A stretch of DNA of 64,000 bases from NCBI GenBank assembly GCA_000697665.1, contig KL197733.1, positions 188,943-252,942 on the forward strand. The letters run 5' to 3'. The position numbers were made by a program, and so were the translations under genes. The notes under the pieces are model-generated. The model worked only from the letters and a program-made list of their open reading frames with translations, did no database searches and was not told the origin of the DNA. Source of the stretch: Jaapia argillacea MUCL 33604 (taxonomy: Eukaryota; Basidiomycota; Agaricomycetes; Jaapiales; Jaapiaceae). Positions 11,748 through 23,311 of this stretch are shown piece by piece. Within the stretch, counting starts at the first letter, position 1; each line of letters begins with the position of its first letter.

Positions 11748-13723
11748 CTAACAAACGGAATCAACCCCTCGATCTTTTCCCTTCTTCCTCCACCATCCTA
11801 TAACGCTTGCCTTTCTCAACAGCCTCCTCATCCTTTGAGATCGCTCCTCTCGCCCAGGAGATTCCTCTGGCGACATATTCATGAAAGACGACATGCCATC
11901 AAGGTTCCTCGATGGAATGGTGGTTTTAGGTAAAGGGGGTATGGGAGGTAATGATGAAGACAGCGGAACAGGCTTCTGAAACGACAAGTTATGGCCAGGC
12001 GACGTCGCAGTGCGGGAACGTGAACGACCAATGTCCGGAGCGGAGGCGATGAGAGAGGGGAGCAGCGGAACCGTGATCGACGGGATACGATCTCGTCGAC
12101 GAGGGAGCGCAACGGACCCGAGGGTGGAAGGTGAGGAAGAAAATGGCCATCCTGGAGATGGACACTCAGTAGACAAGCGCGAGGACGAGGGCGAGAGCTT
12201 TTGGCGAACCGAGGAACGAGGAACGTTCTTGAGTGCCGTCATCAGGCAGGAGGGTAGCGCTGGGATAGGTGTGTCTCTCCACTTATCTTTCGAAGGAAAC
12301 ATGTCCTCGCGGTCGACCAGTGTGGGAGACCGTGACTCTTCAGATGACGAAGCCGAGGGAGACATTGTTGCAGACGAAGGGTCGAACATGGGAGACGATA
12401 GAGGCGAGGACTCCAAAAGACAACTAGAATCCTCGAAGGAACTAGGATCGTGCATCTTCAGCCTAGCAATGCTCAGCTCCAGCCTATCGAAGGCAGAACA
12501 TCTGTTCAAATCGTCTGGTTTGATCACGGAAATGTTCTGTCGTGCAACTGGCAAGCGTGGCTGGGTGGAGATACTTTGATTAACCAAGACAGGGATTGTA
12601 GGCGGAGATGTCGATGTCTCAAGCATAGAGTGGAACGAATTATCGGGAGCGTGACCAATAGAAGACGACAAAGCACCTTTCTTGATGTTAGGCATTGATG
12701 TGGATGGAATCAACCTTGGGACTGCTTGCCGGTGCTTCTTACCCCGGCCCAGCGATGGTTCGGCATCGAGGAAGAGAAGGCGCATGGGTGGATCATCTTC
12801 AAGATGCAGGAAGCTCGTCCTGAGGTTGCGAAACGGCTGGTGCAACGAGCTAGACGGGCCAATTGGAGCAGCGCTTGATTCGCAGGGAGGGGATGCTGAC
12901 GGTGACCAAGTATTCTGGGCAGAAACCTTGTGAGGACGAACAGCGCGGCCGGGATTGGGAGGGACTGGCCGAGGGTCGCCAAGGGGGTCAACACCAGGCA
13001 GGTCAGAAGTTGTTGAAACGGCCCGACGAGGAAGAGGGGTTAGACAACTTGCTGCTTCCCAAGACCAATCTGAAGCGATATCATCCACAGTCGCTGTCTT
13101 GGTGCGAGAGCGAGAAGGGTTGCTGGAACAGTGGCTGCGAGACGGATCTTTCCCTCGACCGAGTAAAGTAGCTCGCGAGATGACACAAACATCCTCCTTG
13201 GGCTTGGGATTGACTGTGGTAGGAGGCAGAGGAAATTCATAAAGGGAAATGGCAGGCGGCCGGCTATACACTGAGTTCCTGGCAGTATCCAGTTCCTTGG
13301 GTGACCTTGCCGAAATGTGCTCGTCCTCTGCGATGATGGCCTTCAGATGAGGAGGGGTTGGAGGTATGTGAAGAGGCCTAAGTTTGGCATATTTGGCACC
13401 ACAGGTCTTCAAGCCTGATCCAGGGTCCTTCGAGGCAGAGGCGTTTGGATGACGAGGGGTCCCTGGCGTTGGACTCCGCACGAAGCGTGTCGAGGACGGT
13501 CGTGAATCTGCTCGGGAGCGTAGTTGACTAGATGAGGGTTGTTGGGTGGGGTGCTTTGATGTGTTTCGAGGGAATCCTAGTAGCGTAGACTGGGTTTCAA
13601 CGTGTTCAATAGTGCTAGTGCTGGTGTGAAACAAGAGCGTCTTTCAGTCGAGGGCACCAAAACTCGAAGTGAGTAATAATGGTGGACGTACTGTGGATGG
13701 GTTGAGACATTCGACAAGTTCAT
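11748..13723 (-). CDS. Ser/Pro-rich disordered protein, unknown
   Basis: About 630 residues with no domain I recognise. It is dense in SP, TP and PPxP motifs (for example RSPTPGTPRHP, PLHIPPTPPHL, SLPPIPPLPKT). The basic C-terminus RMRRLLRKASVIGWWRKKGK could be an amphipathic or membrane-binding helix. The long 3' exon has no ATG at its 5' end. A splice from MNLSNVSTHP (ATG at 13723) through GTACGT...CACCAG into that exon restores an in-phase start, so I chose it. A scaffold or signalling role is possible but unsupported. Confidence 0.65.
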
Positions 13724-14016
13724 CGAATAATCTAGGTACAGTACAAACGAACTCGAGGCTGACAAAGAGACAGCGATACTGGTGGTACAAAGTGAAGTGG
13801 AAGGTCGTGGTTGCAGTGACGCGAGGAACTTTCAAAGTGGTTTGAGTGTGAAAGATGCGAAGCGAGATGTGACTGGTCGGTCGACTTATCCAACCTCACC
13901 CAGCATATATACATCATATTCATACTTCTTTATACACGTCAGGTATCGACTCGACAACCACAGGATATGCGACTAGACTAAGGAAAATCTTCGCCAAAAG
14001 TGACCACATCCAACCT

Positions 14017-15904
14017 TCAAGCGAGGGAGCCCTAAAAACCGTACATCAGCAAGGATAGGCAACAGATACGTCCAAGAGCATGGTCATGAAATCCAACACG
14101 TACCATAGGGTCCCAAGGTGGCAACACAACCTTCTCGCCGCTCTCGAACACCTTGACCAAGTCTTTGGGAGCCAAAGACTTTAGCACGACGACTTGGTAA
14201 ACGAACTCGTCGAACCACTTGTCGCTCATGACGAAATAGCCCTTCTCTCCCCTATCCGGGCCCCATGAGTTCTCGACTTTGTATCGAACAGGCTTGCCAG
14301 TAGTTGGGTCGAGGTGGACTGCGGAGATTACCATTGCATGGGTCATGGAGGATTCGTTCACCTGCAGGCGCTCGGCCTTGGTCAAGCCAAGTTTGATGTT
14401 GAACGCGGACTACGGGGTTAAAAACATGAGCATCGTGGTTGATTGTTAAAGATAGTGGAGATACGGACCTCATATTCATAGAGGGCTGTGTCCATGATAC
14501 CAGCAGTGCTGTCGGAGAACTGACCAACATCACAACCGAAGAAGACTGGTTGACCAGCCTTGATCATCTTCACAATGGCATTCTTCAAGTTATCAATCTC
14601 GGTATTGACATCTGATCACGTACAGTATGAAAGCCAAGTAAGTACCCGCGTGGATTATCGGGGTTGAAAATGACGTACACAGTACAGGACGGCCACCCCA
14701 GACGTTCCCAAGTTTGTCAACAGTGTACAACTTGGAGTATTCGTTCCGTGGGTCATTAATCAACGAGAAGCACTCTGAGGGCTGAAGGGAAGATTGTCAG
14801 AAAGATCCGGCGTTTGAAAGAAGAAAAGGAAGTTACCGGATACTGCTTGTTCGTAAAGGATTTGTAGAATTCCACCGCAGTTCCCTCCCATCTTGCAGGT
14901 TTATCGTCCTTATCGTAATACTCCCACACGAACGATTCGTTGGGCATCGGAGGCACTCCCAAAGTGGCACTCATGATGGTGTAAACTTCTTTCATTAAGT
15001 CTTCCTTCTTGGCGCGAAGAGTGGCCTTGATCTCGGTCTCTGAAAGAGAAGGAGACGCCGAACGAAGGGCGGATGAAAGTCGACGGAGGATAAGCGCGTC
15101 TTCGCGAAGCTTCGTCTTAAGGAGGGTATTGAGCGGGCTAGATAGAGAAGAGTGGGTTGACTCGGGATATACGGCTTGCGGCACGACACCATAGTTCTGG
15201 TAGATGCAGCACGGTACATCAACGAGGGGTCGATGGAGATAAGGGAACCAAGCACACCTCAAGCAAGTTGACAACCATGTCCCATTGGCCACCGTCGGAG
15301 ATCAGGTCACCACATAGATGGTTGACGAGGCGGTCATCAAGGGGGAGGTCAGCGTGTTCAAGTGAGAGTTCGAGGTAGTAGTTGGACTTGTTCAGTTTGT
15401 CGTAGAAAAACAGATACGACTGTCAAGATTCCATTCAATTCATGTCGACGTACATCAGACCTACGAAATGAAGGAGAAGGGTCATACCTGCGAACACTGG
15501 AACTCCTTCAAATTCAACTTCTTCATGATGCTAAACCTCAACACATTGGTTGTCGCGAACAACCAGCATCTACCGCTGCTCTTCTGGTTCGTGATAGGAT
15601 CAGTCTTGAAATCCACCTCGGTGTTGAAGACATGTTGATCAGCGATGCCCGCGGGGCGGGAAATGAGGGTGGACCGAAGTTCAGAGTGGCACAAGATCGT
15701 CCTCGCCAGTTTCAACTTGGGGTCGGCGGCGACATAAGACTCCCATGATTCCAGATTAGAGAGCGACAATGCCCCGTCGTCAGATACAGGGGCTGTTGAG
15801 CTGCCGGAGCTGATGTCCAAGTTGGAGAACGAGGAAACGAAGTCGCGTTTCTCGTCATTGGACACGGTGTCAACGGAAGAGACCTTGGAAGGAGTGGATC
15901 CCAT
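14017..15904 (-). CDS. BLH1: bleomycin hydrolase (cysteine aminopeptidase, C1B)
   Basis: Papain-like aminopeptidase of the bleomycin hydrolase/Gal6 family, a cytosolic homohexamer in yeast that hydrolyses homocysteine thiolactone and bleomycin. The catalytic Cys lies in SSGRCWLFATTN, the His in MTHAMVISAVH and the Asn in YKVENSWGPD. The C-terminus, restored by a final intron (ATG|GTACGT...TTTTAG|GG), reads PPWDPMGSLA, matching the conserved tail that reaches into the active site. The N-terminal ~45 residues are a low-complexity extension (MGSTPSKVSSVDT...). MGS could be a myristoylation start, which is inference. About eight introns. Family assignment is very secure. Confidence 0.93.
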
Positions 15905-16284
15905 TGTCGCAAACGACGGTCAACGAGGAGGATGTTATATTGGCTGAACCTTTATATAGCAGTCGCAGTCGCCGTCAAGAGTGAACGACATATGGGCAGA
16001 TAAGCCAAGTCTTCCTGATTGGTTTGTGCAGGCTTCCCAGCACACGACTAAAAATGAATGTTTGGCCGACACCACTTGTCCGCACTGCCATTGCACGGGA
16101 TCAAGGGACAGCGATTAATACTACAGCGAATATACGGGGTGTAGAAATAGCGAGAGTCCAGTAAGCAAGGTGAATATACATCCGTCAAAGAAGGCGAAGG
16201 AGGGATGTGGCACCGAAAGGTATGGGCACTAAAGCACGACGTCTATACAGTATATGAATGAGAGGGATCGTGAAGTGCATCTTG
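15905..16284. other. intergenic 5' of bleomycin hydrolase
   Basis: This 380 bp is the upstream region of the bleomycin hydrolase gene and the 3' flank of the next minus-strand gene. No coding or RNA feature is evident. Confidence 0.4.
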
Positions 16285-17580
16285 TCAGAGGGAGTAAGCA
16301 GGAGGAGGGGTCATCAAGTCCGGATCAATCTCGCCTCTTCTAGTTTGGGAGGACATAGAGAAGAGTTTACGTCGGGTCGTCTTTTCCTTCGACCTTTTGG
16401 TGGGGGAAGCAGGAACGGGAGAGGGACCGCGCTGAAACGGTGGCGGCTCGATTTCGGATATCGCAGCCGGTGTAGGTGACCGAGGTGTTTCGATAATCTC
16501 CCAACCACCATTGGGTCGACGTTGTGCGATATTCATCACTGGAGAAGGTGGCGGACGGGTAATGTCGATGACTTGTTTATGGAAACGAGAGGAAGAGGTC
16601 AGCATATAAATCACTAAGATGGACAGTCATGGACTGACTTCTCTCCTCCATGAACGGCGTGATTTCCTGATGACGAGGATTCCGAATTCGCAACCGAGGT
16701 CGTCGATGGGAATTGAGTGGCGTGGTAGAGCATGTCTCTTCATCATATCGACGCCGCTGCCGCCGCCGCCTACGCAGGACGAATACGACGACACCGGAGA
16801 GGATAAGGACTCCTAGGATACCCAGAACCACTGTGACGATGGTGGTCTTTTGAGCAGTCATGTCCGTCGAGGTTGGGTAGTCGGTTGTGGATGGTGAAGG
16901 AAGAGATGGATCATATGCGACGGAAGTCATGACAAGCAAAACTAAAAACCGAGGTTGGAGATGCTAGTCAATAAGTGTTCTGGACATCACCTTGATAGAA
17001 AAAGCGAGCTCACCAGACTTCAAGGATACGTGAACACGAAAAAAAATGAACGCAGATGAATGAAAGGCGGACGGGTTGTATCGCACCAGGCTCAACAATC
17101 GTGGCCCATTCGTTGGGAGGAGGCTCGGGAGAGGCCAAGAGGCGAAAGACGTCGGGATGGGGGATGCGAACAAAAGACGATTGGGCAGCGGGACCCATAA
17201 GCATCAACCCACTTTAGTGACCTTCTTTACCTTTACGGCTCAAGGGCGCTAGATTTGACGTGTGTACGGCACGGCGTTGGCGTCCGAAACGCACAACTGA
17301 AACCTTACCAGTTCGCCATGTGGATTCGTGGAAAGCAATGAGTACATATTGTGTGCCGGCTGAGCGGTATGAGTAGTGATGGGGAGAGAACAAGAGGTGG
17401 TATAAATCCGCCTACGACTTGCTCGCGACCGGTCCACAACCAACTTCCCCATGAACATCCGAGCTCTGGGTAGTACCAAGAGCGACGATGATCTGGTTCT
17501 TGGGGGCTCCCATGTCAAAAACAACTCACAAGTTGCCTTGAATAGACTTGGATCCAGGGGTGACGGCGACACTCAAGATT
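16285..17580 (-). CDS. single-pass membrane protein, unknown (5' end uncertain)
   Basis: The 3' half is clear. A Ser/Thr-rich juxtamembrane stretch (YDPSLPSPSTTDYPTST) is followed by one transmembrane helix (IVTVVLGILGVLILSGVVVF) and a strongly basic stop-transfer sequence (RRRRRQRRR). The cytoplasmic tail is Pro-rich and ends DLMTPPPAYSL. An intron A|GTCAGT...AACAAG|TC joins the last two exons (FMEER to IIDITRPPPSP). Upstream exons encode a likely ectodomain with fragments such as PAAQSSFVRIPHPDVFRLL and GTQYVLIAFHESTWRT. Their order is plausible but I could not fix every junction or the start codon, so 17580 is approximate. This is the mid2-like layout common in fungal surface sensors; the family is not identified. 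Confidence 0.5.
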
Positions 17581-17825
17581 GACAAGCACGATAACGGACC
17601 TCGGGTGCAATCAACCAAAGTAGTTGGTGTACAGTAAGTGTCGTGGGAATACAGGAGGTGTGTAAGTTACACCGCTTCCTTTACACAGGAAATATTCAAT
17701 GAGGGAAAAAATATCGATATAAGATCGTCATCATGCGAAGGTATAATGAATCAAGGTGTCCATCCACTGAGCATAAGCAAGTCCCATGGCGAAGGAAAGG
17801 GGAAAGTATTGAGGTAGGTGAGAAA

Positions 17826-19679
17826 TCATCGCTGTCCCCACTCCTCGACAGGTTCGAAGACAGATCTAGACCGACCATCCACAACGATCCTATCATACCT
17901 CAACTTCGCATCTCGTTCCGGTTTCTCATGAACCTGTTGCCCTCTGGTCAAAAGCAAGTCCAGCCGTGGGTTTCTTGTCGCTCTGAATAACGTGGAGAAA
18001 CTCGTCTGTCCCTCGAACCCATTTCTCTGGAGTCCATACATCCCTGCCAGGATAACAATGGCACAAAGCGCCAGCCCAATTCCGTACGGGATCCAGAGGG
18101 TCAACACCCTGTAGTTGTACACGTTCCTCGAGACCGTCTGCGTACAGGTCGCTCCGGCCTGGGCTGCCAATGTGGGAGTGGGAGAGCTCGGAGTCGGTAG
18201 ATTGAGTGACATGAGACTGATGCTGATATTCCTCATCAAACTCTCCATCATCAACCCCATATCATCCACCGCCGACCAATTCGACATGTTCAGTTGAGCA
18301 AAGTTGCTCAACGCTACCATGTTCCCACCACTCACGTCGATCCCGCTGAACGGCCCAATTACGTCGTTTGTCACGCTCCCCGAAAGAATGCTTGTAGCAG
18401 CATTCAGAATCGCGGCGTAATTGATCAGCTGACGTTGGGTGAGGTTGTTGGAGGGGTCAGCGGGAGACTGCCCGTAGAAATTAAGCAAGCTGCGATCGGT
18501 GGCGACATTGTTGGTAGATAAGAGCGATAAGAGCGTGATATTGACCGCTGAACCGTTATGTTCGACTCGGTACGTGTATGTCGCGTTGGTGGCCGTGCAA
18601 TTCGTGACCTGCTGGCCAAAACCGGTCGAGTCCTGAGCCCAACCAATAATAGCATAATCCTGCTCCGTGCTCGTCGTGAAACTGCCGTTGTACAAAACGG
18701 GCACCTCCGCGTGGAACATTTCGGCGATAGTACCCGGAGATGTGACATTCGCGCAGTCAAAATAGGGCGCTTGAAACGCGGTTGTATAAGCGCAAACTTC
18801 TCCACAAGGTGAAGCTGGAGGTTTATATGCCCCAGCCAACAACACCTCCGTGGCGAGGCGCTGCGAGAGTGGTGATGGCGCGTTGAACGACCCGGATCCC
18901 GGGGCGGTGGTATTGTGGTCTGTGTTGTATAACGCGAAGAGGAGAGAGGATTGGGGATCGGAGAGGTCGACTATGGGAATGGGGCATGGGGAAAAGGAGG
19001 AGGTAAAATTTCGTGGCAGCACTTCCAATGCGCCTGGTGTGATGATTGCAACGAAAGGGATCGTCCAGGATATGAGAGCAATGAGGGCGAGTGTCGGAGA
19101 AGATGCGATGAATGTCGGTACCAGAAATTTCAATGGATTATTCAGAATGCCAAACCCTGCATCCAAGCTGGATAGGGCTAATCCACTCGATCTCCGAGCA
19201 GCAAACCATAGCTGCTGCACGTAGGCTGATCCTATGGCAAATACGAAAAGAGTTTTCACTACGTAGGCGATTCCAGCGCCTATGTGATTCGCCCACTTCT
19301 GGTTGACAGGCCCGCTGTCCACAGGTCTCCCGGACAGGTGGGCATAGAAGAGATGGTGACCCAGTGCGAAGAGCATGCCAGCGATAAGTCCGCCGAACAT
19401 GACCCCGGCAGGAACGAGGGTCGTCCCTCCTCGAACGGATCTGCGGGTGCCTCGCTCGATAGGTATGGGTAGATATGAACCTCTCGAGTTCACCGAATTG
19501 GAATGGCTAACTGCATTCATCATCGAATTGATGGTCGGTGGGGGTGGTGAGAGGGATTCATCTGTCCCAGTTTTGGGACCAGATGGGTCTCCGCCTGTAG
19601 ACATGACATAGTAGACTTTGGTCCCATCGTCGAGGAGGATGCGGCTGTAGGATCTTCGGTGCTGGGGAGGGGAGGCCAT
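17826..19679 (-). CDS. large N-glycosylated multi-pass membrane protein
   Basis: Intronless gene of 617 codons. A cytoplasmic N-terminus (SYSRILLDDGTKVYYVM) is followed by three predicted helices: VPAGVMFGGLIAGMLFALGH, YVVKTLFVFAIGSAYV and LALIALISWTIPFVAIIT. Then comes an extracellular domain of about 300 residues with many N-x-S/T sites (NFTS, NTTA, NVTS, NGSF, NCTA, NITL) and paired cysteines. A last helix, WIPYGIGLALCAIVILAGMY, precedes a basic tail. I know this layout from many basidiomycete genomes, where it is often labelled 'formylmethionine deformylase-like' without biochemical support. I would not assign a function. The start at 19679 (MASPPQ) is preferred over an in-frame ATG 15 codons upstream because it fits a short leader. 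Confidence 0.75.
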   Translation of the reverse strand: MASPPQHRRSYSRILLDDGTKVYYVMSTGGDPSGPKTGTDESLSPPPPTINSMMNAVSHSNSVNSRGSYLPIPIERGTRRSVRGGTTLVPAGVMFGGLIAGMLFALGHHLFYAHLSGRPVDSGPVNQKWANHIGAGIAYVVKTLFVFAIGSAYVQQLWFAARRSSGLALSSLDAGFGILNNPLKFLVPTFIASSPTLALIALISWTIPFVAIITPGALEVLPRNFTSSFSPCPIPIVDLSDPQSSLLFALYNTDHNTTAPGSGSFNAPSPLSQRLATEVLLAGAYKPPASPCGEVCAYTTAFQAPYFDCANVTSPGTIAEMFHAEVPVLYNGSFTTSTEQDYAIIGWAQDSTGFGQQVTNCTATNATYTYRVEHNGSAVNITLLSLLSTNNVATDRSLLNFYGQSPADPSNNLTQRQLINYAAILNAATSILSGSVTNDVIGPFSGIDVSGGNMVALSNFAQLNMSNWSAVDDMGLMMESLMRNISISLMSLNLPTPSSPTPTLAAQAGATCTQTVSRNVYNYRVLTLWIPYGIGLALCAIVILAGMYGLQRNGFEGQTSFSTLFRATRNPRLDLLLTRGQQVHEKPERDAKLRYDRIVVDGRSRSVFEPVEEWGQR

Positions 19680-20396
19680 GATGGAAAAAATTAAGTGAGG
19701 GGTATTAGGCTCGCATGCCCTCAAGGCAAGATGACGGTGAAAGAAGACATTCGTTCATAGGTTCATTCTTGCGAGGCTTTGTGCCTTTTGGAGCTGAAGG
19801 GTGCGAGATTGGAGACAGCTCCACGGAAAGTCGCACAAACGCCATACATATCACTAGGGCACTGGAGAGTCCAATGAAGAGGCGAACAGGTTCATCCGGA
19901 GGACTCAGAAGCGGCTCACCCGGTAAACGTTAAGCAGCTGCGCGAGAGCGAGTCGCATGAGGGCTATCGCACTGCGTGATAGGCAAGGGGACACGTCAAA
20001 ACGTCAAGTTGTGGAAATTTCCGGCGTTGTGGAGCAGGTCTTCTCAGAACCTGCACGCCTCCAAATAGCTTGGCTTATCGCATCGTTTGTATATCTTCTC
20101 GGTGAACAGATATCGTTTCTGCGGTCGACAGACTTGAACGCACTGTCAAATGGAGATGTTCAAGACGCGTTTTACACGGGAGTCCCACATGCCGACCTCC
20201 CCATGCCGACTGATCTCGGCACCGACCAATGCACTCAGGTTCTCAGAACAAAACTCTGATTGTTTCGGGGATACATATCACCTTTTGCTCTTAACTCTCA
20301 CCACGCTCTTTCTCGAAGCCTATTCTCTGGAATCGACTAATCTACTGACCACACCGTCACTCTTTACACCGACTTGCACTCGTTCCCGTCGAAAAC
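19680..20396. other. divergent upstream region, no gene seen
   Basis: This 717 bp separates two divergent membrane-protein genes. Short frames on both strands lack splice partners and conserved sequence. It probably holds both promoters and 5' UTRs. Confidence 0.4.
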
Positions 20397-21950
20397 ATGC
20401 CCAACGAATCTGGTTTATCGAGGACGTTGTCGTTTTGGGGGATGGTGGGTGTTGTAATGACTGGTCTTCGTTTGAAGGAACGCTGGGACGACTGTGAGTG
20501 TTCTCGCACCGCCCATGTGCCTAAAAACTCATAATCGTATGCAGACAAACAGCTTTCTACCGAAGATGGGCGTATTAGTCTCAATAGCCCTGCTCGATAT
20601 TCGGACGACGACGCAGAAATGGGCGCAGCTTCACGTGTTGCTGCCCTTGACACCGATATACCGGGTGCCAGACAGAAGAGGAAGCGCGCTAAGGAATGTT
20701 GCGTGTGCTGCGGCTTGAGGTAAAGTCGATTTCTCCACTCCACGAGAGCATTGTCCCCTGACAGTTCATCCCAGATGCGGACTGTTCTGGAAGGCATTTG
20801 GCATTGTATGCCTCATCTTTTTGCTCTGGAATACTTTCAAGATTACCAAGTATGCCATGACGGTGAGGAAGTCGTCTTCGCTTTCACCCACTCGCGCTGA
20901 ACTATCCCGATTGCGCAGCCTTCACCCACTGGCCTCGAAAATATGCCTGAGTACAGCGCGTCGCTCGGCTGTTTACCAGGCGATGCTCCCCATCTTTACA
21001 ATTCGTCCACGATTACCATCAACACATCGATGACAAGTCTGAAGAAGGATCATTCTCTCGACCTCCGTGGTGGTGCCGTTGGCACCCTTGTCCTTGCTCC
21101 TGGTGCCCCCGATCAGACTGATATCAAGTACGAGATGACTGTTCGCAGCAACGATAAGGAAGTTCTAGATTTCATCGACGTCCACTACCCCACAGAGCAC
21201 GACGCAGACAAGGCTGGTAACATTAAGGACAGCAGGTTCGTTCTTAATATGCCCCTTGTTCCCGCTGCTGGTAGCTCTTGCATTCGCTACGACATCACCG
21301 TTTACATTCCTCAATCGCTCAAGAAGTTACACGTTCAAACCCACACACCCACACACGTTCAGTTCCCCGACCAGACCACTTCCATCATGTTGGACGAATT
21401 CTACGTGACTATGTACGCTACAACTAGCGATAACATGATCCTCCCGACCGTTGGCATCCAAGCCAAGAAGTTGAAGTTGGAGGCGTTCGGAGGATGGATC
21501 GTTGGTGACGTCTCCATCGTTGACAAGACGACCATCACTACTCGACGTGGAGACGGTACCATGAACGTTCGTGTTCACCCCGCAGCCGTCTCCGTTGAAC
21601 CTCCCAAAGAAGGCGCTGACACAATCCCACCTCTGCCGGCTGCGCGTCTCTACACCACCAGTGGCTCAGGACGTACCGACATCTCCTACCTCTCGTCTGG
21701 AACCCACAGACCTATCAACAGCGTTCACCAATCCTCAGGAAATGGTGATTTGTATTTGACATATGCCGACGCTGGGTTCAATGGAAAGATCGACGTGAAG
21801 GCCAAGAGCTACACCATGAAGGGTGTTCAGGGCGGTATGGGACCTGGGAAACCTGGGGAGCACAACAATGATCGATGGGTTGGGAACAAGGAAGGTGGTG
21901 ACAAGCTCGAGGTAGATAGCCCGCAAGGCTGGGTTGGTCTCTATTTCTGA
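20397..21950 (+). CDS. type II membrane protein with Cys-rich cytosolic tail
   Basis: Four exons were joined in phase. The N-terminal segment is hydrophilic (KERWDDYKQLSTEDGR) and ends in a cysteine cluster, KECCVCCGLRCG, directly before one transmembrane helix (FWKAFGIVCLIFLLWNTF). Such juxtamembrane cysteines are typical S-palmitoylation sites. The remaining ~320 residues form a soluble, probably beta-rich domain (SLDLRGGAVGTLVLAPG, HTPTHVQFPDQTTSIMLDEF, SSGTHRPINSVHQSSGNGDLY) ending QGWVGLYF. The repeated 'layer' pattern resembles the adhesin-like beta-helix of DUF4097-type proteins, but I cannot name the family. The acceptor CATCCCAG|ATGCGG was chosen because it keeps the frame through the helix. 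Confidence 0.75.
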
Positions 21951-22279
21951 TTTGCGCCTGCGACATCATATGCTCTCTCTTGGTTAACTCTTCGTTGTTT
22001 GTCTCGTCATTTATTGTCTCTCACGTGTATTGGCAAGGAAAATATACATGCTCTACTAGTGCTATGGTTTTGACGGACTCCGTCGGCATATTCTCGGCTC
22101 AATATCTTTGCCGTCTCCCATGCTGAACATTGCCGCATATGGTATAAGACCTGCCTAATTCGGGCGTTTGAGATTTTCTCAGAACCTGGACGAGTCAGTA
22201 TGCCGCATGACTCCCACCTGCACCCACCTGCTTAAAAAATGGCTCGAATTTGGCTCACCTTTGCATATTAACAGGTACC
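21951..22279. promoter_or_regulatory. intergenic region with possible short uORF
   Basis: This is the 3' flank of the membrane-protein gene and the leader of the GNAT gene. An ATG at 22239 opens a 10-codon frame (MARIWLTFAY) that stops at 22271, eight bases before the ATG of the acetyltransferase. If the transcript begins upstream of it, this uORF could lower translation. The transcript start is unknown. Confidence 0.3.
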
Positions 22280-23311
22280 ATGGAGGTCGCTACTCTGCAT
22301 CCCCTTGATCTCGGTGTCCTGGAGGTCAGAGCTGCTCTCGTTGGCCTGCTGAAGGCTTACCTCCCTTATTCTCTGCCTGTACTGGGCACTCTCTGCCACA
22401 CTCATCCTCATTCGTCGCAATCTGAGCCAGTCAAATTAGATGTACCTCTTATCTTCGCATGCACATCTTTCGATCCTGCTCTGCTCTACCGCCAACCCTC
22501 CAGCGGGTTGGAGGAGGTCGTATCACGACACCCAGACCTTTTCTCAGTCATCGTCATCTCGCCCGTCGACAATAATCAAGGGAGATTTTTCTGTTCAGCA
22601 GATGCCGCTCCAGATGGGGCAAGCGACGCGGAAAATTCCCATGTCATAGCGGTCATGGAGGCCTTCCTCTCCATCGTCCGCGGTGACCTCAAGTTGTCAT
22701 CAGACATTCCTCTGAAGACCATCGAGAGGGAGGGCCTTGATCCAGGGATCCTTTTGGGTTCTATGCACATCAAATGGGTACCCTGTCTTGAGAAGTATTC
22801 TCAGAGGGTAGTGCCGTGCATGAAGTACATTTGTCCTCCTCGATCACGACTGTCGTTTAGTAAAGACATCTCTGGAGAAGGCCTGATCGTCTCCGAAATC
22901 CAGTCATCCGACATTCACGCTGTCGTATCCACGTCGCACGTAGCCCGTTCCAATGAATATATCCTCTCGCGCGCTCCTAGCTCAGTTTGCATCCGCACAT
23001 CCGACACATCCCCAACCCCTGGTCTTCCCATCGCATGGGCTCTAATTCACTCGGACGGGTCTATTGGAACTCTTCACGTGCAGCCAGAGTTTCGGAGGAG
23101 GGGCTTAGCCAGGGTGGTGATTGAGCAGCTTGTGGAAAAGGCTCAGTCGCTCGAAGGCTTGGATGGTGCGGGAGGGGGGGGAGCTATGGGATGGAATTGG
23201 GCGGACGTCATCCACGGGAATGGGCATGGGGAAGGCTTGTTTGAGTCTCTGGATGGATGGGAGAAGGGATGGGTGTGCTGTTGGGTGTTTTTGCGGTTCT
23301 TCCCCGCATAG
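22280..23311 (+). CDS. GNAT-family N-acetyltransferase (GLYAT/FR47-like)
   Basis: Single-exon protein of about 343 residues. The C-terminal third has the acetyl-CoA-binding signature of the GNAT fold: LPIAWALIHSDGSIGTLHV (strands 4/5) followed by QPEFRRRGLARVVIEQLVEK, where RRRGLA is the pyrophosphate-binding loop. The N-terminal two thirds resemble the long N-lobe of glycine-N-acyltransferase-like proteins. The substrate cannot be told. Start: the ATG in TACCATGG is the first in frame and has a good context. The C-terminus (GWVCCWVFLRFFPA) is Gly-rich, then hydrophobic, which is unusual for a GNAT. Confidence 0.75.
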   Translation: MEVATLHPLDLGVLEVRAALVGLLKAYLPYSLPVLGTLCHTHPHSSQSEPVKLDVPLIFACTSFDPALLYRQPSSGLEEVVSRHPDLFSVIVISPVDNNQGRFFCSADAAPDGASDAENSHVIAVMEAFLSIVRGDLKLSSDIPLKTIEREGLDPGILLGSMHIKWVPCLEKYSQRVVPCMKYICPPRSRLSFSKDISGEGLIVSEIQSSDIHAVVSTSHVARSNEYILSRAPSSVCIRTSDTSPTPGLPIAWALIHSDGSIGTLHVQPEFRRRGLARVVIEQLVEKAQSLEGLDGAGGGGAMGWNWADVIHGNGHGEGLFESLDGWEKGWVCCWVFLRFFPA

